From: Cercophora sp. LCS_1
Lineage: Eukaryota; Ascomycota; Sordariomycetes; Sordariales; Lasiosphaeriaceae
Assembly (NCBI GenBank): GCA_036250225.1
Contig: JAPZLL010000030.1
Location: 1 to 64,000, forward strand
Direction of reading: 5' to 3'
DNA length: 64,000 nucleotides
The translations under genes and the position numbers were made by a program. Of the stretch, positions 30,232 through 42,429 are shown in pieces. Each line of letters opens with the position of its first letter. Positions within the stretch are counted from its first letter, which is position 1. The notes beneath the pieces were generated by a model that was given only the letters and a program-made list of their open reading frames with translations, searched no databases and was not told the origin of the DNA.

Positions 30232-31464
30232 ATGCCCAACACCTTACTCGCCCACCTCATCCTCTTCATTTTTACCCTCCATGTCCTCGCCGCAAACACA
30301 AGCTACGTCGGCTACCTGATCAGCAATTTTTCCGACAAGAACCCAACCGTTCAATGGTATCTCTCCGAGGGCAACGACCCAAGTACATACACCTTTCTCA
30401 ACAAAGGTCAACCCATCCTTGAATCCACAGTGGGAACAAAAGCGGTCCGCGATGTGTTTCTGGTGACAAACAGCGCCAGGAACGAGTGGTTCATGATCTG
30501 CACCGGTTTGTAGCCCCCCCATCCATTCATTCATTCTTCTCACTCACTGACAATATCATGTTGCAAAGATCTTGACGTGACAGCGTCCGGATTCTCCTGG
30601 GACAGAGCCACCCGAACAGGAAGCAGGGGCGTGGTGGTCTGGCGATCAACAAATCTGGTGGATTGGACTGGACCTACTCTCCCCACGTTTGTATCCACCT
30701 TTTCATCTTTCCTCCAACACATTCACCCCCCTTATATCCCATGAACATTTACATATTCACAACATCCATCAATACCCCATCCACCCTTCATCTCTCTCTC
30801 TCTCTCTCACACAAACATTCGTTCCTCCTCGTCTCCTCCAAATAATAATAGCAATCAACTGTATTTCAGAGTAGAAGACCCAACAGGCGGCATGCTCTGG
30901 GCCCCCTCCGCCCACTGGGACTCTTCCACTTCGCAATACGACCTCTTCTGGTCCACCCAGCTCTACAGCCCCGCCGACACCTCCCACCGAGGCACCGCCT
31001 CTCTCAAACGAATCCGGCACGCAACTACCAAAGATTTTATTACCTTTTCTGCGCCCACAGACTATCTGGCCCCTTCAGGAGTCTCCATCATCGACCAGGA
31101 ATTTCTCCCACTCGAACAACCGGGACATTATGCGCGTTTCTACAAGGACGAAACAGCTGGCAGTCGAGTCGTGATAGAGATTAGTACGGATGGTTTGTTC
31201 GGGACGTGGAAACGGGTAGGGAATGTAAGGAGTGAGGGACGGCGGGAGGGGGCGGCTGCTTTTGCGGATAATGTGGTGCCGGGAAGGTACTATGTTTTCT
31301 TGGATGATTATACGCAGTATTTGCCGTTTGTGACGGAGAATATTAGTGCCGTACCGTGGGGGGTGCCGAATTGGAGTGGGTTTCCGAGGGGGTTGAAGCA
31401 TGGGTCTGTTACGGCGTTGACGAGGGAAGAATACGACGCGGTTGCTTCTCAGTATTTGGCGTAA
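30232..31464 (+). CDS. Secreted GH43-like glycoside hydrolase, 328 aa
   Basis: Three exons: 30232-30505, 30569-30686 and 30870-31464; introns are 63 and 183 bp, and the second contains a (TC)9 tract. A signal peptide (LLAHLILFIFTLHVLAA) is followed by a beta-propeller-like sequence with family 43 blocks: TVGTKAVRDVFLV, WFMICTDLD, FSWDRATRTGSRGVVVWRST, MLWAPSAHWD and YDLFWSTQLYS. The canonical RDPF motif reads RDVF, but its Asp is kept. Length matches the bare catalytic domain with no carbohydrate-binding module. Family enzymes remove arabinose, xylose or galactose from plant polysaccharides; the substrate here is not predictable. Convergent with the membrane-protein gene, with only 58 bp between stops. 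Confidence 0.8.
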
Positions 31465-31522
31465 CCACAAAAGATTAAATTACTTCCATTATCAGCCTCG
31501 TCCATCATCTAGCACAAAAGAA

Positions 31523-34273
31523 TTAACGCTTCAAACCCTCAATCAACCCGTACTCATCTCCTTGTCCCTGTGTGCCCCGATACCCAAAGTCCTCAGCGTC
31601 ACCCCTCCGAACCCCAACCCCAAGACTCACCATCTTTTCCCCATTCGCAGCCCTCCATTGTCGCGCAGGCATGGTCAACGTGCTCTGGTCGGGGTACAGA
31701 TAGGTTGTGAAAACCCGACCGACGGACAGTTGTTCGATACGCCGTCGAAGAGATTTGAAGCCTCCTCGGCCACCGCAGCAGCAGGTGCTGAGGAGGGCCA
31801 TAAGAAGAATGACGCCAAGCCAGACGATAAGGAAAAAGGCGGGGATGCCGAAGCGGATGTCGTAGGTTATGCGTTTTCCAACAGGCTGGACCATGATGTT
31901 TGCACCTTGGGGCTGAGACTGGGATTGAGGAGAGGCGGAGAACGGGCCGTTGGTTGAGCGTGTGCCTACTACTGCTGAGGCTGCGAGGTCGGTCCCTGTG
32001 AGTACTTGTTAGATTGCTAGCTCGTGTATGGGTTTGGGCTTAGGTTGGAGTATTGACAAGGACAGTAAGGAGTTTGGCTCAGGGGTGTGTTTGCACCAGG
32101 GGTAAAGTGAACTCAGGGGTGCTAACATGGAGCTTCGACATCAGGGTTGATGCAGAGACGATGAGACTAAAAAAACGCACGAAGAAGAGAAGGAAACGGG
32201 GAGAAAGGAGAGGAAGAAAGAAAGAAAGAAAGAGACTCACACAACAAATCAACAATCTCGCCCGCCCTTGCCGCATCCTTGCTCAACTCCTGCCACCGCC
32301 TAAAAATCGCCATACTCGCAGCTCCTCGCATATCAAACGGCCACTCGCCCTCACCCTTGGCCACAACCTTGAGCACAGCATTCATAGTTGTCTGCGCAAA
32401 ACTCGCACCCGCAAGATTCTGTGACTCGGCCACACCGCTCCGAATCATGGGCGTGAAAAGTCCATCAGCAGAATACCCGGGAAGATAAAAGTCGGGCTTG
32501 CGAATCGACGCCACATTATCCCTCGACGCATACTCGGGCGCAATCAGCCCCCAGACCGGGAAATGGTTACCCAGTGGGAACGGGAAATCCTCCATCCCCC
32601 AGAGCGGTGCATCCTCTGGAGATGCGTACGTTTTTGGTGTAATGGACTGGACGACAAGATCATCGAGAGTTGTCCCGTTGATGGAAAAAACGACCGTCTT
32701 GATTGTTGCGCGCAAGGCTGATGCGCAGGCATGCAGAGGCGTGGACCATTTACTCCTGTTCTCGAATAACAAGGGCGGACCACCATCGACACGCTGTGGG
32801 GCGCCGCGGAGGAGGGCGCACCCCGTGTAAATGTTTGTGATGTTGGCGTTGTCGGCTGGCCCGGTGCCTGAGCAGAGAATGTGGATTGCGTCGAAATCCT
32901 TGCGGCTGATGTTGAAGGGGTTGGGGAACTCGTCGGTCGACGTGGCATTGAAGGGATCCAGGTGGAGGTAGTCGCCAAAGTTTTCCGAGAAGCGCAGACT
33001 CTTGTAATCGTCAAACGACTCGAGGGGGATGGGAAACTGCTTGCCTGGTTCCGAGTTCATGTAGGAAAAGGACTTCATGCCCTTGACGGGTTTGTCTTTT
33101 TCGTTGGTGACGTTCATGTACAACATGGTGAAGGCGTTGTTGAGCCAGGCGGCCTTGTATGCGCGGCCGACGAGGTCTGGGCTGACTTGCCCGTCGAGGT
33201 TGTCAAAGCTGGGAAGGGTCGAGTTCATCTGCGAGAAGCCGCCGCGGTCGGTGAGGACGACGTTGTTAACACCTGACCGGGCTGTTCTGTTGTAGTCGGT
33301 GATGACTTCGAAATCAAGCGTGACGTTTGTGTTGACACAGGTGGTTGATGGCTCGATGAAGAGGAGGTCCTCGCTCCACGTCGCGCCGAGGGTCATGCCC
33401 ACTGGGATGGTGTGGTTCCGGAATCCAATGCCTCCAATCTTGGCGTCGATGACAAGCCCCTCGGCCAGCTTGTACCTATTCTCTAGAATGAACGAATCAA
33501 GGTGTCGGAACATGCCGACCGGATACTCGGGCACATCCTCAGTCGACATTTCATTTCTGGTGGTGAGCTGGCGCCATTCAATGTCGTAAAAGTTGGACAC
33601 GGTCGAGCTTGGCGGCGTCCCGCTCGTGTAGATCTCGCGCGACAACTCGGGGATGGACGTGTTGTACCCGTTGGGCAACTCGACAGTGAACCCTTCATCA
33701 TCCTCGTTGAAGATGACCTCGGTGTTGGAATACGGGCACGCCGCGAGCCTGTTGGCGCGGGTTTGAGAGGCCGGCAAAACACAGACACGAGACAGTTGGT
33801 ACTGCCCCCGGGCCGTTGTTCCCTGACCGTATGCGCTCTCGTCCCGGACATACTCAAAGGTACCGACCCGCTCGGGGAGAGTCGTGAGTTCCTCGCCGAG
33901 GCCGAGCGGCGTGACAACGCCGGTGATGGCGCAAAGCAGGGCCAACAGTGGGATGCATTTGCACACGATCTTGATGATGGTGCGGACTGTGCTTCCAGCA
34001 CCACTCGAGTCGGTTCGCAACAGCAGCGTCCATATCGAAGGAGCTAGATTGGCACTGGCGACCGTCCTGCCCGCTGTCAGCATGGAAGATTGGCATCGTC
34101 ACATCCCATCAAGCTCACCAAGTGCTCGCAGTCTCGGTATCCCGTAAAAGTCCAGCAAGGATATACGTCAATACCGCAGGACAAAGAAAGCGAACGACAA
34201 CCAGTCCAGCGGCAATGATACCGGCGACGTGGCCGACTGTCAGTTCGGTTGGAAGCCGAGGAATCGACGACAT
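31523..34273 (-). CDS. Large three-TM fungal membrane protein, 817 aa
   Basis: Three exons: 34273-34119, 34066-32241 and 31995-31523; introns are 52 and 245 bp. The first junction uses GGTGAG and GGGCAG and keeps the frame. TM helices are predicted near residues 10-40 (VAGIIAAGLVVVRFLCPAV), 75-95 (IPLLALLCAITGVVTPLGL) and 715-735 (FGIPAFFLIVWLGVILLMAL). Between the last two lies a large, probably extracellular region with many N-glycosylation sequons (NVT, NRT, NIT, NGT). A short cysteine cluster (STCCCGG) follows the last helix. It has the layout of an uncharacterised ascomycete family of large membrane proteins, similar in plan to the pseudogene at 39.5-41.9 kb but not closely alike. Function unknown. 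Confidence 0.7.
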
Positions 34274-36106
34274 GTTGGCGAGTGGTTGTGGACGCAAAGA
34301 CGCAAGCTAGACAAGCCACTTCCCAACGGCCTTACATGATGTGGTCCGCCAGATGTTTATGAGATTGTGGGCGCGTCCGGGACGATATTCCAACCCTGAC
34401 GGCTTGGCACGTCGAAGCTCATCACCCCTGGCCTTCTCGCAAGGCTGAAAAAGCTTCTTCAGGGGCAGGAGGGCTTGCCAAGACACCAAATGTCGATCCG
34501 CTGCACAACGAGAGGGGCGCCTGGGCCAACCGAGGTGAATTTTGGGTGTAAGCGGATGAATTTCTCCCCGCTTCTCCACTCCTTTGTCTCGATTCATGAC
34601 CGGAGCTGAAAACGCGCATGCCGCGCCAAGAGATGGAGGAGATGATCCAGGGGTCCTGAGTGCCGCGTTCCGGGGTGGCTTCAGGCTTGACTGACAGTGG
34701 AATGGCCGACGTGGTCCTCCAAATCGGTCAACAAAACGGTCGCGTCCTGCACGGGTCTCGCCGCTCGGTTTGTATGATGCTACCTGGTGTCATTGACAAT
34801 GTTGGCGGCTGCTCAAACGTGTTGCGGGGGAATAAGAGGCGTCTGAATATGCTTGGGCGGCGTGATGTTGTTCCTGTCTCGCACAGGATCCCCAACGCGG
34901 AAGGAACTCAGTGTTTCTTCGCGGCTCAAGTACCAGCAGAGGACCCTGCGTGATCGATACCCCTGGAATGCACAGAACCCGACCAAAACGGTATGTGCTC
35001 GCACATCGTGTGAGCTGGAGGGGAGAAAGAAGAACTCAATACCATGCTGCGTTCCGGATGCTATCGATTCGATGCAGAATTGCTTTCAGGTTCCAATATT
35101 AGAAGAAGGAGCAGGTTGTGCAAGTGAGGGGTCAATTTTAATGATGGAAGGAACTACTCGGGTGCAAAATTACTCGCAATGGGAAGGAGCAGGGTCCACT
35201 GATCTCCACCAGCAGTTACCGCCACTAGGCCTGGAGATAACGTCCAGAGGGTCTAGGATATATTCCGAGGTATGTATTCTTCCCTTGAAGTCGTAGCGGT
35301 TACATTCATTCTGCCTGCGACTTGGTTGAAGGCAGACCTAACCAAAAGAATCTCATGGAGTTTTTCCTCTGGGAACATTGGGCTCCTTTAAGATTTCAGG
35401 GCATCAAACGATATCCTGGATGCCTTTAAACACTATTTGTAGCACTGGAGATTTTGTTTTACTGCACGTTCAAAATAAACCTGCCCGCCGAAACCTTTTT
35501 TAGTTACGTCACCTAGACTTTTTGCGCAAAGATGTGCGGAGTGTGTTGTTTTCGACTTGGTAGGTAGGTGGCCAATCGTCCGGTTTGTGGCGCCTGCCTG
35601 CCCGCCTGCCGAGAGCTAAACTAACAAAATTTTACCGACAATTGTCATTCAGCATCTCCTTGAACTGGTCAGGGTCAAGCCTGCGACCAATGCTTTGGGG
35701 CTGTTCGACAGGCAACAGACGGAGGTTGTCGCGGGACCGTCTTAATCAGCGTTTTACCTCACAGGAGATACAATGACCCGGTATTCTCCCCCGAGTTTGT
35801 ACTGGCGTGGGTATCTCATTGCACGGTCTCTTTAAAAGCTCGCCATAAGACGGGGTGATCGCGCACCGGATCACATGCAGATGTCGCCAATGATCAGGGA
35901 TCGCAGGGAATCTTGGCACCTTGATCATGTAAGCCAGGATTTGTCAGGACAATCATCAAGACTACAACTCGACAAAATTTACACATATAAAATACAATCG
36001 CAATCAGAATCATCATCATAAGTGTACCTAAAGAAGCCGTCTAAGCACATCACATCTACAGCCCACAACGTTCATCACAACGCCAACAACCATCACAACC
36101 ACCAAA
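34274..36106. other. Gene-free stretch
   Basis: 1.8 kb. Open frames near 34850-35300 and 35585-35776 show no recognisable domain. The 3' end is the promoter of the PhzF-like gene, with a CAACC/CACAAC-rich leader near 36060-36106. Confidence 0.5.
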
Positions 36107-37051
36107 ATGTCTCCAACCCTCCCCTTCACGATAGCCGACATATTCTCCACAACGCCCTACAAGGGCAACCCCCTCGCCATCGTCGACGCCCACTCCCACC
36201 CCCTCACCAAAACCCAAATGCAGCTTATCACCCGGCAGTTCAACCTCTCCGAAACAACTTTTTTCTTCCCTCCGTCGTCCCCCAGTTCCAAAGCAACCTA
36301 CAAACTCCGCTCCTTCCTCCCCGACGGCAAAGAAGTCTTTGGCGCAGGCCACAACATTCTCGGCGCATGGTGGCATCTGGCCAACTCCGGTCTCCTTTCC
36401 ATCCCCGGTGGTGACGGTACACTTAATACCTTTTACCAGGAACTCGGCGACAATATCACACCGGTGAAAATCACACGCCGCGACGACGACATTGAAATCT
36501 CCATCCGGCAGGTAAATCCCAAATCACACGGTGTGCATCCCGATCCAGCTGGGTTGGCAGCAAGTCTGGGGTTGGAGGCGGGCGATATCGCCGGCCCGGC
36601 GCAGGTCATGTCGACGTCGACGACGCATCATCTTCTTGTTCCGGTTTCGGGGGTTGAAGCGCTGAATCGTGTTACGATACAACGGGATGTCTTGTTGAAG
36701 CAGGTTAGAATGGCTGACGAGAGGGCGTATGGGCTGTATTTGTTTACGCCGGTCGGGGATGGGACGTTTCAGGCGAGGTTTTTTAGCCCCGGGATGGCGG
36801 GGGAGGATCCGGCCACCGGGAGTGCGGCTGGGCCTTTGGGGGTCTATTTGGTGAGAAATGGTGTTTTGGAGACGGACAAGGATGGGAGGGCGGGGATTAC
36901 GGTACGGCAGGGGGAGAGGGTGGGACGGGAGTGTGTGATTCGGGTTGAGCTGGGGGTACACGGGGAAGAGGTGGAAGTGGATATTGTGGGCGGTGGGGTT
37001 GTGGTTGGGGAGGGGAGTGTTGTTGTTCCGGGCGAGGAGACGGTGTTTTAG
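36107..37051 (+). CDS. PhzF-like isomerase/epimerase family protein, 314 aa
   Basis: An intronless frame with a strong start context (CACCAAAATGTC). PhzF-fold landmarks are present: DIFSTTPYKGNPLAIV at the start, NLSETTFFF with the catalytic-type Glu near residue 49, VFGAGHNILGAWW (in place of the usual FCGH), and RFFSPGMAGEDPATGSAAGPL near residues 225-245. The length of 314 is slightly above the usual 260-300. PhzF itself isomerises a phenazine precursor; most fungal relatives have unknown substrates, so no phenazine pathway is implied. No biosynthetic cluster surrounds it. No signal peptide, so likely cytosolic. Confidence 0.85.
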   Translation: MSPTLPFTIADIFSTTPYKGNPLAIVDAHSHPLTKTQMQLITRQFNLSETTFFFPPSSPSSKATYKLRSFLPDGKEVFGAGHNILGAWWHLANSGLLSIPGGDGTLNTFYQELGDNITPVKITRRDDDIEISIRQVNPKSHGVHPDPAGLAASLGLEAGDIAGPAQVMSTSTTHHLLVPVSGVEALNRVTIQRDVLLKQVRMADERAYGLYLFTPVGDGTFQARFFSPGMAGEDPATGSAAGPLGVYLVRNGVLETDKDGRAGITVRQGERVGRECVIRVELGVHGEEVEVDIVGGGVVVGEGSVVVPGEETVF

Positions 37052-37396
37052 GGGCTCAGAGGGGCTTTGGGAGTGCCTCGGGAGTGTTTAGTTGGTCGTT
37101 GACGCGTGTGGACTGTGTCTTCGTTTTCTGTTACTGAGGTGACTGGTGATGTCAACAAACCCCTATTTTTCGGAACAACTTGGTGCAAGACGTTCGACCA
37201 CCGCTCGCACATTCCCTCACGTTCACGATGTTATATAAGCCAAATGCTCATTCATTTTCTCTACTCCATTTAAGGGCTAAAGGCAGCGCATCGTTTATAT
37301 CCCGTCCTCCTTGATCTCCCGCTAGGCCGATAACCCATAACCCTACCACTTCCTCACCTTCTCACCTCCCTTCCTTATCCCCACCCCATTATTCAT
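37052..37396. other. Convergent intergenic stretch
   Basis: 345 bp between convergent stops; pyrimidine-rich near 37300-37390, otherwise nothing seen. Confidence 0.5.
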
Positions 37397-37850
37397 TCAA
37401 ATCCACTCCCAACTGGCATTTAAAACACCATCCCCCAGATTCGCCAGCGCCGAAAACGCCGCAGGGCTGAGATCAAGATCACCCTGGTTTGGGCAACCAG
37501 GGCACCGGTCGACAACGCTCGCATCGACCGTTTTTCCGTTATATGAGATGCGCAGGCGCTTGTAGCAGAGTGGGTTATTGTTGGGGTTACCGTTAGGCGT
37601 CTGCGGGTCGAACAGGCTGGGGCTCAGGCCCACGACGAACTCGCTGTCCTGGTGAAGGGTGCCGCAGGCTCCGAGGCCGTCGCTGGGGCTGTACTTTTTT
37701 TTGAGGAACTGTTAGCTTCCGGTGGAAGAAACTAAAGGACAGAGAACCTACGTGCCTCATGACGCCGGAGAATTGGGCCTTGGTGGGAACCGCGAGGGTA
37801 GGAGCGACAAGGGTGGTCGCCATGGCGAGGAGGGAGATTGTGGAGAGCAT
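37397..37850 (-). CDS. Expansin/RlpA-like double-psi beta-barrel secreted protein, 131 aa
   Basis: Two exons, 37850-37752 and 37693-37397, with a 58-bp intron (GTAGGT..AAAAAAG). A signal peptide (MLSTISLLAMATTLVAPTLA) is followed by the barwin-like barrel: GLGACGTLHQDSEFVVGLSP, NNNPLCYKRLRISYNGKT, VVDRCPGCPNQGDLDLSPAA and a C-terminal SWEWI. Four cysteines match the fold. Single-domain proteins of this type are common fungal secreted proteins that may loosen or bind wall polysaccharides. The tandem paralogue at 38626 has the same length and no intron. Confidence 0.85.
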
Positions 37851-38625
37851 ATTGGTGTTGGAGACTCAAAGTATGGTGTAGATGTTGCAGATGGCGTTTA
37901 TGATTGCGAAGGCAGGCTACGGTTGTTTGGTGAAGAAGCAGAAAAGGGTTGGAACAGCTGTGGTGTGCCGATTCTTTTATAGACCACTCTAGGGAGCAGT
38001 TTCATCCTTCTTTTTGCCCATGATTTTGAAAGCAGGTCATGGGGCTCTGTTCGGTATCCGCCTTAACATCTCTTGGGAGATTATGAAACCAGTGGTGGTC
38101 ATGTGTTGGTACTCGATAGTGTCCTCTAGAGAAGGTTCTGTTTTGTCCCATGTCGGCGCAGTAACGTGATTAGGGGCAATGTCCCCAAGCAAATTAGACA
38201 CCCAATCCTTTCCACTCCGCAATCGGAAACCAGCGTAGCGTGTATCATAAGGGCTAGATATGATTAGTAGACTTGGCTTCACACCAATAATTGTCCCGTC
38301 TTTCCTCTCCGCGTTTGAGGATGCCAAAATCCCGCTCGGCATTAGGTTTCGCGTCCTCCCTTGGTCTGGATCTTCCATATTCTCTGCACGTGAATACACT
38401 AGATACGCTCCAAAACAAGGGTTTTTCGCAAGTATTCAGATGCATTATCACAGCGAGGAAAGCACAACATGAAACGTCAACGCTGATTTTATTTTCCACC
38501 ACAATGATACCAGAAGAAACGGCCATTCCTATCATCGCCTTCACCTCGACTAGGCCCATGATCACGTTAAGATCCCCTTATTTGTCATCTCCAAGAGAGC
38601 GTTCTGAGGCATACCCCTGGCAAAT
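37851..38625. other. Intergenic between tandem paralogues
   Basis: 775 bp. Two overlapping minus-strand frames (38037-38565) encode nothing I recognise; a decayed gene is possible but not shown. Confidence 0.4.
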
Positions 38626-39021
38626 CTAGATCCACTCCCATGAGCCCTTGAGACGGCCATGAACGTTGGGGTCCTCAAACTTGGCAAAAGCACCGCGCGA
38701 CAGGTCAATGTCCTGCTCGGCGCAACCCTCGCAGCGGTCAACCACAGTGACCTCGATGATCTTGCCGTTATAGTGCACGCGGGCGCGCTTGTTGCATAGG
38801 GTGTTCTCGTTGGGGTTGCCGCCAGGGGTATGGGGGTCAAACATGATCTTGCTGATGGCGGCAATCATGTCATCGTTGGTGTGAGTCTGGCCACAGGCAC
38901 CGAGGCCAGTATCGTAGTACGTAATGTCGCCTGCAAACTGCGCCTTGGTCGGAGCTGCGAGGGCAGGGCCGGAGAGGGCGGCGGCAGTGGCAAAGGCCGA
39001 GGTGATCGTGGTGGAAAGCAT
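38626..39021 (-). CDS. Expansin/RlpA-like double-psi beta-barrel secreted protein, 131 aa (intronless paralogue)
   Basis: A single-exon frame with a signal peptide (TSAFATAAALSGPALA) and the same barrel as the 37397 gene: GLGACGQTHTNDDMIAAISK, NENTLCNKRARVHYNGKI, VVDRCEGCAEQDIDLSRGAF and the C-terminal GSWEWI. The shared N-terminal block PTKAQF continues here as AGDITYYDTGLGACG without interruption, where the other copy carries an intron. The two genes lie head to tail about 0.8 kb apart, so they are a tandem duplication with intron gain or loss. Confidence 0.87.
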   Translation of the reverse strand: MLSTTITSAFATAAALSGPALAAPTKAQFAGDITYYDTGLGACGQTHTNDDMIAAISKIMFDPHTPGGNPNENTLCNKRARVHYNGKIIEVTVVDRCEGCAEQDIDLSRGAFAKFEDPNVHGRLKGSWEWI

Positions 39022-39491
39022 GTTGATGATTTGGTTGTAAAGAGAGACCTTGTGGTTGGTAAGTTGTTGATTGGTTGTAAGACTGAACGTGAGGGTTGTA
39101 GAGATGCAGGCAATGTGGTTGTTGAGTAAAGAGGAGGAAGAGCAGCAACCAATCTGCTATTTTATAAACATGCCGGAGATGGCTTCACCCCTCCTCTCCC
39201 GCAAATCCTGAGCCTCATTGCCGGTTCCGTATCACGGGGTAACAAGCAGAAGCCATCCTAATCCGTCCCTAAAACTTCGCGGCCGCCACGCGGGTTCCGC
39301 GGCTTCGGGACCTCATACCATCCAAGCTCGATACTTGGAGCGTGGTCACACACACTGTTTCAGGAGCTCACAGCTGTCCGGTCTCCTCTGCCCAAGACCC
39401 CCATGAGGCAGATTGTGACCACGAGGCCAAGCTCGAGGCACAAAGTTGAAAGGGCGGTGAGGTTAAACACTCTCTTTCTCATCCTGGTCGC
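39022..39491. other. Intergenic
   Basis: 470 bp with the promoter of the intronless barrel gene; nothing else seen. Confidence 0.45.
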
Positions 39492-41893
39492 TCATACGTG
39501 GCCCTCTGGCGGTGTGCCGTACCTTTTGTCTGGTTGCGGAAGACGCATCCGGAGGTTGTCTGCCACGGGGATGCCCGCGCCCGAGGAACCCGCCCCTTGC
39601 TGTGTAAGGAACATTTCAAACACATCATCAGACTCTCTTTCCCTCACAGCGGCGTTCAGTCGCCAAGTCGCGCAATCCCTCACACCGGCGCCGTTCTCCC
39701 TTGCCAGCTCGGGCGGTGCGGACTGCGAAGCGAGAATCAAAAGCTCGCCCACCGATCCCCAAGCATCACTCGACCATCCACCCGCAAAAACCACGATTAT
39801 ATGCCCCATCGCCAAAGCACAATGAAGAAGTAGGACGACTAATCCGACAGTGACAAGCCATCCTCCGGTAAAGCCATATCCCGAAGCCAGCACAATGAGT
39901 CCGTATGCACATCGACATATTTACCTGTCCCCCCAGCCCCTTGGTAAGTCTTTTGACGAGTCACTGTATATTTTGCAACGTATTCGCTCGAATGGTAATC
40001 GGGTCCGCAAAGTGAGTATGCACATACTGACTCCGTCGCGACACCTGCCAGCACGTAAGGAAGCGCCATCGATATGCACATGCCATCGTTTGAGCACGAG
40101 TTTGCGAGCGCCTCAAAGTTGGATACTGGCCCAGACCAGCTGCGGCTTAGTGGGATGGATCAAAGGGTTTCTCTTCGAGATTCTGCATCCAGGCGGCGTC
40201 AAACCGGATAATCTCCGCGGGATCCAGACGTTCGGTCTGGTTGAGGATGATCTCAATGTGATTCTCTGCCCTCAGCGAGAATCGTGGAATGTTGTGCTTG
40301 TCTGGAAGCAGCAGATCAACCTCTAGCCACCGACCGACCGAGTAACAGAATTGGACCGAGCGATAGTTAGCATCCGAATCTTCAAGTGTTTCTCTATGCC
40401 TGCTGTGGTTGAGAGGGGTTGCAACGAACGTCCCGATCGAGATCTGATGCCGAGGAACAAGCCGCTGCATATCAAAAAAGCCGAGCCGCGATTCGTTTCC
40501 TGGACGGCTGACCCCTTCACTCCAAAACGCATTTTCAAACTCATCGTCCACAATGAAGCTGAATGGTGGATATACACCCGCTCCAAAATCAATAAGGGTA
40601 CCCGCCGAGAGCTCGGTGGTCTCGGTGGCCAGCGCCAACCCCGCCCAATTACTTGAAGGGACCCCTTTGCGATGGTACCCACCCCGAGTGCATTGCGTGG
40701 CCACCAACGGTTGTTTCATGGGGACAGGTCTCCCGGCCGAGTCAGTATATCTGTTTTTGACAATGGCATTCCGGACATTCCACCCGGTAGTCTCGTTGAT
40801 AAACATCTTAACCAGTCGGCTTCTCTCAGTAAGATTTCGAGCTGAAGAGTTGGTGTTTCGGAAGCAGCGCTGATGTGATCCACGTCGTCAAAGCTGGATG
40901 GGTCGCGGGTTTGGCAATGCCAGCCCGAGGGATACCTGATGTCAACCCCAGTCGCATCGCAAGGCTTGCCTAGACTAATGAAGTGACGGGGCACCATACC
41001 GTCGTTTAGGCCAACCGCAACAATTGTTTGGGTCAGGAGCTGCCACAAGTCAGTTTGTTTTCTACATCCTACACATATCTGGGGCGGACGAACACCAAGA
41101 ACTCGGATGGGCATATTTGCCATTGATGTGAAGTAGTTTTGGCACCCCTTTGTTTTATTTGGCTCGGTACATTCCCAGGTAATACCAAGCTCGGGTCCAA
41201 TCGACGTGGGATAGTAGAGCTCGGAAGAAGGATCAACTGCAATGCGGCCAAGCCGGAAACCTCCTTCGTCCGCTTGGCTTCGGTTGCCGAGTGCATCTTG
41301 TAACTCGCTCATTCCCTTGAACGAGCTCGGGATTGGTTGATATTCTTGGTATGGGAGGAGGACAGTTGCAGAGAAAGGCCCGATGGCTGCCGTGAGAAGA
41401 GAGCAGACCGTCAGCAGCATCAAGGTGCTGAGATGAGCCTTCCGCCCCAGACTCCGAAACGCCGGCCCCGAAACTCGGTACTGGCGAAGTACATGGGCGA
41501 GCTGAGTTGCCATGGTGAAGTGAGCAGTCCCAAAGGAACACCTTGGTTTCGCATAAACAAGCAGCGTAGCCGATGCGAGGGAATTATTGAGAGCGAGAGG
41601 GCAATGAGTCCCTCGTGGACCTTTGCCACAAATTGCAGCGCGCCGAGTACGTTTTGATCCGGACCAGGTAACGGCCAAACCCATTCAGCAGCGTGGATCC
41701 CCACGAGAAGCAAGCTGATGATCAGCGATGGGAGGTGAAACCGGGCGATAAACCAAAGTGCGGTCAGCTTGTTCCGACTGGCTACCTTCGACGGTCTCGC
41801 CTTGGTCTCGGGCGGGCGAGACGGCGCATCGAGGTCTTCAATGATGACCACATTTTCTCGCTTTTGCGGGGATTTGCTGAAAGAAAATTGCAT
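39492..41893 (-). pseudogene. Frameshifted large membrane-protein gene
   Basis: Reading 5' to 3' on the minus strand, the ATG at 41893 opens a TM-containing N-terminus (FHLPSLIISLLLVGIHAAEW, then AKVHEGLIALSLSIIPSH and VPLGLLTSPWQLSSPMYF). Near 41435 it shifts frame into RKAHLSTLMLLTVCSLLTAA. Near 40840 it shifts again into ARNLTERSRLVKMFINETTG, near 40150 once more into VSNFEALANSCSNDGMCISM, and near 39920 into the C-terminal TM block GWLVTVGLVVLLLHCALAMG. That block is followed by the domain-like WSSDAWGSVGELLILASQSA. No GT..AG intron repairs these shifts in the correct phase. The order of parts matches a known ascomycete family of large membrane proteins. At least four shifts argue for decay rather than one sequencing error. 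Confidence 0.7.
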
Positions 41894-42429
41894 CTCAGTC
41901 GTCGGCAGACGCTTGGGAGCAGTGAACCCAGCTGGCGTGCTGGATGAAGGTAAAAACCAGCAATGCAGAAGCGAGTTGCCGCTCAATATCATTCCGGGGC
42001 AGGAGCGTGCAACTTGGCAACATCCTTCCAATATTGCAAACTGCCCGCTGAGCCGCCTCGCTGCACCGCCAAAGGATTCCCAAATGGCCCACCACGGGCC
42101 CAACAGTTAGTTCGGCACCTTTGAACCCTTCATTCCTTGCTTCCCGCGTCTCGGTAGCCAGGGGCATACCATCTTGGGTTGCGTTGAGGGAACGGCACCC
42201 GCATTGGCGTTACACGAACCAACTCCCGCCGTGATGCGAGAACCTGGGTCCTGAAAGATCCTGCACTCGAGAGGTCTTTTTGCACTCCATTCCCAATCGG
42301 CTGGCGCCAGGATCCTGGGAGGGTAGAGAGAAGAGCAAGGCAAACTGGGAATAACAAATTTGCAGACCGGAAAGTCGAAGGAAAGTACAAAACAAAACAA
42401 AATGACAAAGAAAAAAAAAAGAAACAGAA
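41894..42429. other. Intergenic, upstream of the pseudogene
   Basis: About 535 bp, ending in an A-rich tract (42390-42433) that is the T-run terminator of the U6 gene on the other strand. No gene seen. Confidence 0.5.

Noticed and set aside
36107..37051. Secondary-metabolite cluster around the PhzF-like gene
   Set aside because: No backbone synthase or tailoring enzymes are found nearby; a PhzF-like gene alone is not evidence for a cluster.
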